Origin: CBFDBF01 sp050304615
GTDB lineage: Bacteria > Pseudomonadota > Gammaproteobacteria > Chromatiales > Chromatiaceae
DNA length: 64,000 nt
Reading direction: 5' to 3'
NCBI GenBank assembly: GCA_050304615.1
Contig: JBNLDW010000012.1
Span: 248,001 to 312,000 of the forward strand
A model generated the notes under the pieces. The model was given only the letters and a program-made list of their open reading frames with translations. It ran no database searches and was not told the origin of the DNA. The position numbers and the translations under genes were made by a program. Shown here piece after piece: positions 17,153-23,769 of the stretch (the first letter of the stretch is position 1; each line of letters opens with the position of its first letter).

Positions 17153-17365
17153 CCAGTGGCTTTTGCGGATACTGGCGCTATTGCATGAGAATAGTGGTCT
17201 GTACCTGATTATTCGTTCCCAGACCCGACCATGATTTGGCGATAATTGGGTTCAGAACGCAAATAACACAAATAACGCTAATATTAGAAATTATTGAGTT
17301 CCGACCTGAGCTTCTTTTTCGGAACAGGTCTATATTTTGACGATAGAATACTAATCTGACCGGCA

Positions 17366-18619
17366 ATGCACTCTGTCTTGAATTGTATTCCATGGGTACG
17401 CGGCATGTTTTGCGGGCTACTGCTCTGCCTGAGCGTTCCCCTATATGCCCAGGAAACGGTCTGGCAGACGCCAGGGGAAAACGGCGTCAGCCAGGTTCAT
17501 CTCTATTTCTTCTGGTCTTCCACCTGCCCCCACTGCATCAAGGCGCGGCCAGCCATTGAAGCCATGGCGCATGAGAACCCCTGGCTGGTGCTACATTCGG
17601 CGAATATCGTCAACAATCGAGAGCATGCACTTCGGTATCAGGAGATGGCCGAATCCCTCGGGCAGAAGGCACGATCGGTACCGGGCTTTTTCGTCTGTGG
17701 ACAGATGATTGTGGGTTGGGACGATGCAGGTAAAGTCGCCCGACACCTGTTACAGACCGCCGCCCAGTGCCGTGATCAGGGAGTGGCCACAAGCCCCGAA
17801 CCGGAGCTTATGCTGCCGGACGGAGTCCTCGACAAAGACTATTCCCTGCCACTGTTTACCCTGGTCATCGCCGGGCTGGATGCCTTCAACCCCTGCGCCT
17901 TTTTCGTCCTGCTGTTCCTGCTCAGTCTGATGACCAACGCCCGTTCGCGTTACCGCATGCTACTGGTGGGTGGCACCTTCGTGTTGATCTCAGGGGTAAT
18001 CTATTTTGTTTTCATGGCAGCCTGGCTGAACCTGTTCCTTCTGGTCGATACTATAGGCTGGATCAACCTGGCGGCTGGAGTGCTGGCCGTCACCATAGGC
18101 CTGTTCGGTATCAAGGACTTCTGGTTCTCTCTGCGTGGCCCCTCCCTATCCATCCCGCAAAACGCAAAACCTAAACTCTTTAGCCGCATGCGGGATCTAA
18201 TCTCCACAGACAGCTTACCCGTGCTGCTCCCCAGTACCGTGCTCCTGGCATTGGTCGCCAACAGTTATGAACTGCTTTGCACGGCTGGCTTCCCCATGGT
18301 CTATACCCGCGTATTGACCCTGCGCCAGCTCGAAAACACTGAGTACTATCTCTACCTGCTGCTCTACAACATTATCTATATAATTCCGCTACTTCTGATT
18401 GTTGTAGCCTTTGTGATCACACTGGGTGGACGCAAGCTGAGCCTGAATGAAGGCCGATTGTTGAAGCTACTGTCGGGAATAATGATGCTCGGACTGGGCA
18501 TGGTGCTATTGCTGCAGCCGAACCTGCTCAACAGCCCGTGGACCGGTGTTGCTCTGCTGGCGCTAGCTGTAGGGACGGCACTACTGGCGCGGATCTGGCT
18601 GAAAAACAGACCCCAGTAA
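17366..18619 (+). CDS. Periplasmic thioredoxin fused to a CcdA/DsbD-like membrane domain
   Basis: A 417-residue protein. A signal segment (to about residue 28) precedes a thioredoxin-fold domain with active site WSSTCPHC (Cys54, Cys57) and a later GFFVCGQMIVGWDD. From about residue 160 there are six or so membrane helices of the DsbD/CcdA type, with a cysteine in each half: DAFNPCAFFVLL and NSYELLCTAGFP. Such proteins carry electrons from cytoplasmic thioredoxin across the membrane to periplasmic partners. Here the soluble domain precedes the membrane domain in one chain, unlike the free-standing CcdA. Its target is not evident. The ATG at position 14 of the frame is an alternative start. Confidence 0.82.
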   Translation: MHSVLNCIPWVRGMFCGLLLCLSVPLYAQETVWQTPGENGVSQVHLYFFWSSTCPHCIKARPAIEAMAHENPWLVLHSANIVNNREHALRYQEMAESLGQKARSVPGFFVCGQMIVGWDDAGKVARHLLQTAAQCRDQGVATSPEPELMLPDGVLDKDYSLPLFTLVIAGLDAFNPCAFFVLLFLLSLMTNARSRYRMLLVGGTFVLISGVIYFVFMAAWLNLFLLVDTIGWINLAAGVLAVTIGLFGIKDFWFSLRGPSLSIPQNAKPKLFSRMRDLISTDSLPVLLPSTVLLALVANSYELLCTAGFPMVYTRVLTLRQLENTEYYLYLLLYNIIYIIPLLLIVVAFVITLGGRKLSLNEGRLLKLLSGIMMLGLGMVLLLQPNLLNSPWTGVALLALAVGTALLARIWLKNRPQ

Positions 18620-18799
18620 TTGCCAGTCTGATAGGTGCCTCTAAGCCAACCAGCTAGGAATCGTCAGAAACAACCACAGGAGGTGCGGCACCATCCATAT
18701 ACGCAAGATGCACCGCGCATAAACTGGCCCAAAGAAGTGATCCAGCAATCCTTTTTCAATGCCAAATAGTCTGATAATCTCTACAATAAGAATTATTAT

Positions 18800-18846
18800 A
18801 CATGCCGCATATTACAATATTTGCGCGTGTCGCATACTCACCTGTT
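18800..18846 (+). repeat. 47-bp direct repeat, copy 2
   Basis: Second copy of the repeat at 16719-16765 (three mismatches). It ends 56 bp before the alpha/beta hydrolase. The rest of the gap 18620-18902 has no gene that I can see. Confidence 0.7.
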
Positions 18847-18902
18847 CAACCAGGCGGACACCAAAAAACGCCGCTTGCTTCAACCTTTATACGGATTGAA
18901 TA

Positions 18903-19574
18903 ATGAAAGTGGTATTAATTCCAGGAATGGATGGTACAGGAACTCTATTTGCTCCGTTTATTCAGGCAGCACCTACTGGAATTGAAGTTATCTCATTGCC
19001 GTTAATTCAAAATCCCGATGCAGGATACGAAGATCAAGCAAAGCATGCAGCTGATTGTATAGGTGAGGAGCCAGTTGTCTTGGTGGCTGAATCATATTCA
19101 GGGATGGTTGCGTACAGCATGCTGCACAATGACCATCTGAATATTAAGCATGTCGTATTTGCTGCTAGTTTTATTTCTTGTCCTTCACAACTGGCACTAT
19201 TAGCAAAGTATCTACCTGTAGCCCTGTTAAAAAGCAGTGTGATTCCAAAGTATTTGCTGGGCAAGCTCCTATTTGGTCAGTTTTCAACACCAGAACTGAT
19301 TGCACTTTTCTATAAGTCGCTTAACGATGTGGGCAACGGCATACTGAAAACAAGGCTTTCTCAGATCGCATCGCTTCCAATTCCGAGAATGCCTATTAAT
19401 GTGCCATGCTCTTATATACGGCCCAAGGGAGATATTCTGGTATCTAAAGATGTGATTGGTCACTTTCAACGGCTCTGCCAAAAGCTGGATGTCTACGAGG
19501 TTGACGGAACGCATTTTGTTCTTCAAACAAATCCTCATCAATGTTGGCAAGTGGTTCAGAGTGCACTCGTATAA
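18903..19574 (+). CDS. Alpha/beta hydrolase family protein
   Basis: A compact 223-residue alpha/beta hydrolase. The N-terminus MKVVLIPGMDGTGTLF carries the oxyanion loop. The nucleophile elbow is VAESYSG (Ser in an A-x-S-x-G variant of GxSxG). An aspartate in KGDILV and a histidine in DGTHFVLQ complete a plausible triad. No lid domain of size is visible. The substrate is unknown. The gene follows copy 2 of the 47-bp repeat and precedes a palindromic element. Confidence 0.78.
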   Translation: MKVVLIPGMDGTGTLFAPFIQAAPTGIEVISLPLIQNPDAGYEDQAKHAADCIGEEPVVLVAESYSGMVAYSMLHNDHLNIKHVVFAASFISCPSQLALLAKYLPVALLKSSVIPKYLLGKLLFGQFSTPELIALFYKSLNDVGNGILKTRLSQIASLPIPRMPINVPCSYIRPKGDILVSKDVIGHFQRLCQKLDVYEVDGTHFVLQTNPHQCWQVVQSALV

Positions 19575-19585
19575 CAATCATGCAC

Positions 19586-19706
19586 GTTAGGGTGGGGAGT
19601 GTATCCGATCACAGTCCCCTCCCCGCTAGCGGGGACGCCTACAGGGATGTAGGCGGTAGAGCAACGCAGGAGCAGGTGCCGAGGGTTAGGGTGGGGAGTG
19701 TAAATG
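19586..19706. repeat. GC-rich palindromic intergenic element, copy A (short)
   Basis: Contains GTTAGGGTGGGGAGTG twice (19587 and 19685 areas), a CCCCGCTAGCGGGG palindrome, the hairpin CGCCTACAGGGATGTAGGCG, and AGAGCAACGCAGGAGCAGGT. The same modules build the larger elements at 34.8, 37.7 and 40.6 kb. It lies between convergent genes. Confidence 0.7.
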
Positions 19707-19737
19707 GTGCCGAGAATAAAATCATAATTGCCTATCG

Positions 19738-20094
19738 CTACCTACCGCATAGGTAATTGATCATATCAAGCAACTGCTCTTTAGGGCACAGCTTAACCAG
19801 AAAACCATCCATCCCTACCTCTAAACACCGCTCTCGCATCGCAATATCAGAAGAATAACCCAGGATTGGAAAATAACCGACCTCCTCCCTAATCACCCGC
19901 GTTGCCTCAACACCGTCCATAACCGGCATACAGACATCCATGATACCTAGGTCATACCCACCCTGCTTTACCTTGGCCAACTCCACCGCCTGCTGCCCAT
20001 TAAATGCCATGTCATATTCAAATCCCCACTCCTCCATCGTCAACTCTAGAACCATCTGAATTACATACTGGTCTTCAGCAATCAGAATATTCAC
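19738..20094 (-). CDS. Stand-alone response regulator receiver (CheY-like)
   Basis: A 118-residue single receiver domain with no output domain. The acidic pair is E7/D8, the phospho-acceptor is Asp53 in IMDVCMPVMDG, the switch serine is in GYSSD, and the conserved lysine is Lys101 in GFLVKLCPKEQ. No histidine kinase is adjacent. It is divergent from the XRE gene, and the shared 118-bp gap holds the XRE operators, so both genes may respond to that repressor. Confidence 0.85.
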   Translation of the reverse strand: MNILIAEDQYVIQMVLELTMEEWGFEYDMAFNGQQAVELAKVKQGGYDLGIMDVCMPVMDGVEATRVIREEVGYFPILGYSSDIAMRERCLEVGMDGFLVKLCPKEQLLDMINYLCGR

Positions 20095-20140
20095 TCAACT
20101 CTCCTTGTTGATTGAGATAAAAACTACAGAAATTTCTATC

Positions 20141-20158
20141 TGCTCCGTTAACAGAGCA
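20141..20158. promoter_or_regulatory. Operator 1 for the XRE regulator
   Basis: TGCTCCGTTAACAGAGCA is an 18-bp palindrome with one mismatched pair. A second copy lies at 20187-20204, centre to centre 46 bp. The position between two divergent promoters fits an autoregulatory operator. Confidence 0.65.
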
Positions 20159-20186
20159 ATTATGGCCATTATATTTGCCAAAATCA

Positions 20187-20204
20187 AGCTCTGATAACGG
20201 AGCA
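20187..20204. promoter_or_regulatory. Operator 2 for the XRE regulator
   Basis: AGCTCTGATAACGGAGCA matches the reverse complement of operator 1 at 16 of 18 positions. It ends 8 bp before the ATG of the XRE gene, so bound protein would block its translation start region or promoter. Confidence 0.65.
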
Positions 20205-20212
20205 ATTACTAT

Positions 20213-20431
20213 ATGAATACTGTTGGGCCCCAAGTTAGAGAACTGCGAGAGCAGCAAGAGATGACCCAGAGTCAGCTCGCCGCGCGCTGTAATATCGTGG
20301 GGCTGAATATAAGCAGAAGCACCCTGGCTAAAATAGAGTCGCAGGTGAGGCGCGTTACTGACTCAGAAGCTGTCTTGTTGGCTAAGGCACTAAAGGTAAG
20401 TGTGGCTGAGCTGTACGAGATTAAGTGCTAA
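20213..20431 (+). CDS. Small XRE-family regulator, controller-protein-like
   Basis: A 72-residue helix-turn-helix protein. The HTH is MTQSQLAARCNIVGLNISRSTLAKIESQ (about 18-45), followed by VTDSEAVLLAKALKVSVAELYE. It is almost only a DNA-binding domain, like the C (controller) proteins of restriction-modification systems. Two 18-bp operators lie just upstream. The next gene, 83 bp downstream in the same direction, is a phosphorothioation-associated methyltransferase. I infer that it controls its own promoter and probably the methyltransferase. Confidence 0.82.
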   Translation: MNTVGPQVRELREQQEMTQSQLAARCNIVGLNISRSTLAKIESQVRRVTDSEAVLLAKALKVSVAELYEIKC

Positions 20432-20470
20432 AAGAGAATCATGGCACGTGGTAAATCTGACATATCAAAT

Positions 20471-20499
20471 GGAATTAAAGGGCTCTGACCTCTTTAATT
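20471..20499. repeat. AATTAAAG hairpin between XRE gene and methyltransferase
   Basis: GAATTAAAGGGCTCTGACCTCTTTAATTG can fold with AATTAAAG against CTTTAATT. It is a degenerate member of the GGGGTCTGACCCC-type dispersed hairpins seen at 14.65 and 16.54 kb. It may weaken transcription into the methyltransferase gene. Confidence 0.5.
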
Positions 20500-20514
20500 G
20501 AGTTAACTTAACGA

Positions 20515-22416
20515 ATGAATTTTCTTGAATTTAGGAAATTAGTATCTAGTTTGGACATCGGGAAACTATTACCCGACGCGGTCTATTTGCATAAAAGTGC
20601 TATCAGTTGTACATCACCACAACTCTGGACACTCACTACTAGTATTTCCCAAGTACTCAAAATAGTTGACCGTTCGTGGAATATTGCAAAATACAGCCGC
20701 AGAGATTTCAAGATAACACTTTTAAATTATCCAGACTTTGATAACTATGCATACCCCGCACTTCATCAAAGTCATACAATAGATCTAGCTAAGTTTTCTT
20801 TACGTACTGCTGATTACTCTAAATCAGACAACCCACCTATCCTGCACCGCAAAGAAACCTTCGTACTAGACAACTATCCTAACAGAAGCCTTTTCGAAGC
20901 GATTACCCATGAGGGTATAGAGATGGGTCTATATGAAAAACCACGTTCGATTGGCTTTAAACAAAATTGGGAGCGTTTAATCCGCTCCAAAGGCTGCTTT
21001 CTAGACGATAAAGGCCGCCTTCATCGTCGCGAAGAACTTGCCACCACAACACCTGATGTCGACCTACCTGAATGCTCAATTGAACGACACAAAACCGCGA
21101 TCGATAGAAATAAACTTTCTGCACCTATGCAAATTCTCGCTCGCCACGGATACTTTGATGGAGAATATACCGTACTCGACTATGGTTGTGGGAAAGGTGA
21201 TGATGTGCGTGAGCTTAATGCCCATGGAATTGATGCCTCCGGATGGGACCCTGCTCACTACCCAGATGGTGATCTAGAACCGAGCGATATAGTTAATCTC
21301 GGGTTTGTCATCAATGTCATAGAGGACATTGAAGAGCGTAGCGAGACACTACGACGTGCCTATGAATATGCAAACAAACTGTTGATTGTTTCTGTCATGG
21401 TGGCCGGTGAAAGTGTAATAAGTCAGTTCACGCCATATAAAGATGGAGTGATCACCTCACGTAACACCTTTCAACGCTACTTCACCCAATCTGAGTTTAA
21501 GGGGTATGTCGAATCTAACCTAGACGAAAGTACTGTTGCCGTAGGCCAAGGTATCTTTATTATCTTCAAGGATAAGCTGGAAGAGCAACACTTCCTGCTA
21601 CAGCGACAACACATTCGGCGTGATTGGAATCAAAAAGTCCAACGTGAATTAAAAACATCTCAAAAGGTAATAAGCAAGGATCTCATTACCAAGCACCAAG
21701 AACTCTTTGATCACTTTTGGGACACAACTCTTGACTTAGGTCGCATCCCTGTCAATTCAGAGTTTGCATTCAGCGACCGCATCCGCACCATAGCAGGCTC
21801 GCATAAGAAGGCTTTTGATGCACTAGCAAAGCAGCAGGGCAAAGAGATCTATCTGGAGGCCCAACAGGCCCGTATCAATGACCTACTAGTCTATTTTGCA
21901 CTAGGTCAATTCGAAAAGCGCAAGCCGTACTCACAGATGCCAGAGGGGCTAAAGCGGGATATTAAAGCTTTTTTTGGAAACTACAAAGAAGCAGTCGGTG
22001 AGGCAACGAGGCTGTTGTTTAGCGTCGGTGATCCCATGGTTATTGAAGAAAGCTCGAAGAGATCTTATGAGAAGTATCCCATTGGTGAATTCAATGATGG
22101 GCATTCTTGGGTGATACCCAAGTTGTTGTTAAACGACCTGCCTCCTGTATTACGTATTTACATCGGATGTGCCTGCCATATTTATGGTGATCTGGACGAC
22201 ATGCACCTGATCAAAATTCATTTTACTTCTGGCAAGGTGTCATTAATGCGATATGACGACTTCGATAAAGACGTGCCTCTGCTGATGCAAAGGATAAAAA
22301 TAAGAATCCGTGATCTTGATGCGGATTTTTTTGATTATGTTGGCAACTATCAACCTGCACCACTTAAAAATAAAGAATTATTCTTCCACAATATTCCACG
22401 ATGTGTTCAAGCATGA
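20515..22416 (+). CDS. DNA phosphorothioation-associated putative methyltransferase
   Basis: A 633-residue protein. The signature RHKTAIDRNKLSAPM (191-205) and the SAM-binding loop VLDYGCGKGDDVRELNAHG (220-238), then GWDPAHYP and NLGFVINVIEDIEERSETL, match the family annotated as DNA phosphorothioation-associated putative methyltransferase (TIGR04096 type). Such genes usually sit with dnd clusters; here the partner is an Ssp-type cluster on the other strand. The target of methylation has not been settled in the family, to my knowledge. Its last 10 bp overlap the end of the exonuclease gene, tail to tail, so the two units are compactly joined. Confidence 0.82.
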   Translation: MNFLEFRKLVSSLDIGKLLPDAVYLHKSAISCTSPQLWTLTTSISQVLKIVDRSWNIAKYSRRDFKITLLNYPDFDNYAYPALHQSHTIDLAKFSLRTADYSKSDNPPILHRKETFVLDNYPNRSLFEAITHEGIEMGLYEKPRSIGFKQNWERLIRSKGCFLDDKGRLHRREELATTTPDVDLPECSIERHKTAIDRNKLSAPMQILARHGYFDGEYTVLDYGCGKGDDVRELNAHGIDASGWDPAHYPDGDLEPSDIVNLGFVINVIEDIEERSETLRRAYEYANKLLIVSVMVAGESVISQFTPYKDGVITSRNTFQRYFTQSEFKGYVESNLDESTVAVGQGIFIIFKDKLEEQHFLLQRQHIRRDWNQKVQRELKTSQKVISKDLITKHQELFDHFWDTTLDLGRIPVNSEFAFSDRIRTIAGSHKKAFDALAKQQGKEIYLEAQQARINDLLVYFALGQFEKRKPYSQMPEGLKRDIKAFFGNYKEAVGEATRLLFSVGDPMVIEESSKRSYEKYPIGEFNDGHSWVIPKLLLNDLPPVLRIYIGCACHIYGDLDDMHLIKIHFTSGKVSLMRYDDFDKDVPLLMQRIKIRIRDLDADFFDYVGNYQPAPLKNKELFFHNIPRCVQA

Positions 22417-22964
22417 ATATTCATTAATCTCATCAGTAATTTCCTAGTTACCATTGCATCCACCAATGACTTATGCCTATCTTTTTCATCAACTTTAATA
22501 TTGAATTTATTTAGCATACTATCCAACGTAATTGGATCACATTCTGCGCATTCTAATGCTTGAAGGTAATAAAATATCGAATGGGTATCAACTAATCGAT
22601 AGCCAACCTTATTAAATCTCTCTTTTCCATTTAGATGTAATAATTGTTGTAAAAATGCATAGTCAAAGCCTACATTATGTCCTGCAAGTGTTATTCTATT
22701 TGCCGGGAAGCCACCAAAATACGCATCTATTTCCTTATAAGCTCCCTTTACAGAAATCGCACCCTTTTCCCATTCTTCCCTATACTGCTCGAAGTATGAC
22801 TTGGCTGTATTGCCCCATTTGATTTCATCATGCCTGATATAAACAGTGAGTGGTGGATGTACATCATAAAACGGAACAAAGGAAACAGATAAAATCTGAT
22901 GTTCGAAACAACTAGGGCCACTTGTCTCAACATCGACAACTATTAACGCGCCATCGTTAGTCAT
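22407..22964 (-). CDS. DEDDh-family 3'-5' exonuclease, last gene of the Ssp-type operon
   Basis: A 185-residue DnaQ-like exonuclease domain. Exo I is VVDVETSG (Asp11, Glu13), Exo II is GHNVGFDYAFL, and Exo III is RHKSLVDAMVTRKLL with the H-x4-D of DEDDh enzymes. All four acidic residues and the histidine appear to be present. It should remove nucleotides from DNA or RNA 3' ends. Its start overlaps the end of the membrane-protein gene by 8 bp, so the two are translationally coupled. Role in the defence system is inference; it could process ends after SspB or SspE nicking. Confidence 0.8.
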   Translation of the reverse strand: MTNDGALIVVDVETSGPSCFEHQILSVSFVPFYDVHPPLTVYIRHDEIKWGNTAKSYFEQYREEWEKGAISVKGAYKEIDAYFGGFPANRITLAGHNVGFDYAFLQQLLHLNGKERFNKVGYRLVDTHSIFYYLQALECAECDPITLDSMLNKFNIKVDEKDRHKSLVDAMVTRKLLMRLMNIHA

Positions 22965-23715
22965 TTAAATCACCAATTGCCACGCCAACCTCACTAATTA
23001 CAACATCACCAAAAAGCACCCAATATCTACAGTAGCTTTCGTAAAATACATTAGCTACATAATAGCTACCTAGTGAATTAACTGCTATCCACCATGCAAG
23101 AACTGGAAATATTGCATGCGCGAAAAATACATATATAAAAGCAGCCAGATTACTCCAGAATATAATCACAAATATGATTGAAATCGACCTATGGAAGGTA
23201 TACTTGTTTTGAAAGTTATCGACAAGTGTTGCTTTACCCTGCATATACAAGAATGTTTTCGCAAGGAAATAAAAATCCGGCCAACAAATATCAGCCGCTA
23301 TCTTTAGATCTAATTTAGTAGCTAATTTTACGGCCTGATCCCGCCATAAAGTATCAAATGACTTTCTATGGGTTGCGAGCTTTTCATTTTCTCGCAATAA
23401 CATGAAAAACCTGATTTTGTTAGATTTGATGAAATTTAATTTCCAAAACGGTAAAACATTAGAAATTCCATTTCGAGATATTGATGATAGGCAGATTCCA
23501 ATAATAAATGACAGCAGCAAAAAACATATTAATGAATAATAGCTATAAGCATTTAAAATAATAATAGCGTCATTTTTCCAGGAAAAATCAAAGCCAGCCA
23601 CATATAAAACAATGCCAAATGAAAAAGTCACAGCTAAAACTGCTATTGCACCAGGCAATAAAATACCAAATAATTCATAATTGATGCTAGTTAAGCGCCT
23701 AAAAAACTCATCCAT
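22957..23715 (-). CDS. Unknown four-span membrane protein in the Ssp-type operon
   Basis: A 252-residue protein I do not recognise. Hydrophobic spans lie at about 17-42, 55-78, 178-200 and 204-222, with a charged cytoplasmic or periplasmic middle region (about 85-170) between spans two and three. The region is strongly AT-rich. It lies 54 bp after the sspE-like gene and overlaps the exonuclease gene. Its position in a defence operon suggests a membrane-acting partner or effector, but no motif supports a mechanism. Confidence 0.6.
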   Translation of the reverse strand: MDEFFRRLTSINYELFGILLPGAIAVLAVTFSFGIVLYVAGFDFSWKNDAIIILNAYSYYSLICFLLLSFIIGICLSSISRNGISNVLPFWKLNFIKSNKIRFFMLLRENEKLATHRKSFDTLWRDQAVKLATKLDLKIAADICWPDFYFLAKTFLYMQGKATLVDNFQNKYTFHRSISIIFVIIFWSNLAAFIYVFFAHAIFPVLAWWIAVNSLGSYYVANVFYESYCRYWVLFGDVVISEVGVAIGDLND

Positions 23716-23769
23716 ATATTTCTCTCCCTTCTATCAAAAACAGGCAGCCACAAACTATCTAATGGCTTC

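Noticed and set aside
18831..18900. attC-like integron site (GTTCAAC..GGCGGAC..GCCGC) after the 47-bp repeat
   Set aside because: A GTTRRRY right end and a matching folded structure are not found, and there is no integrase or cassette series.
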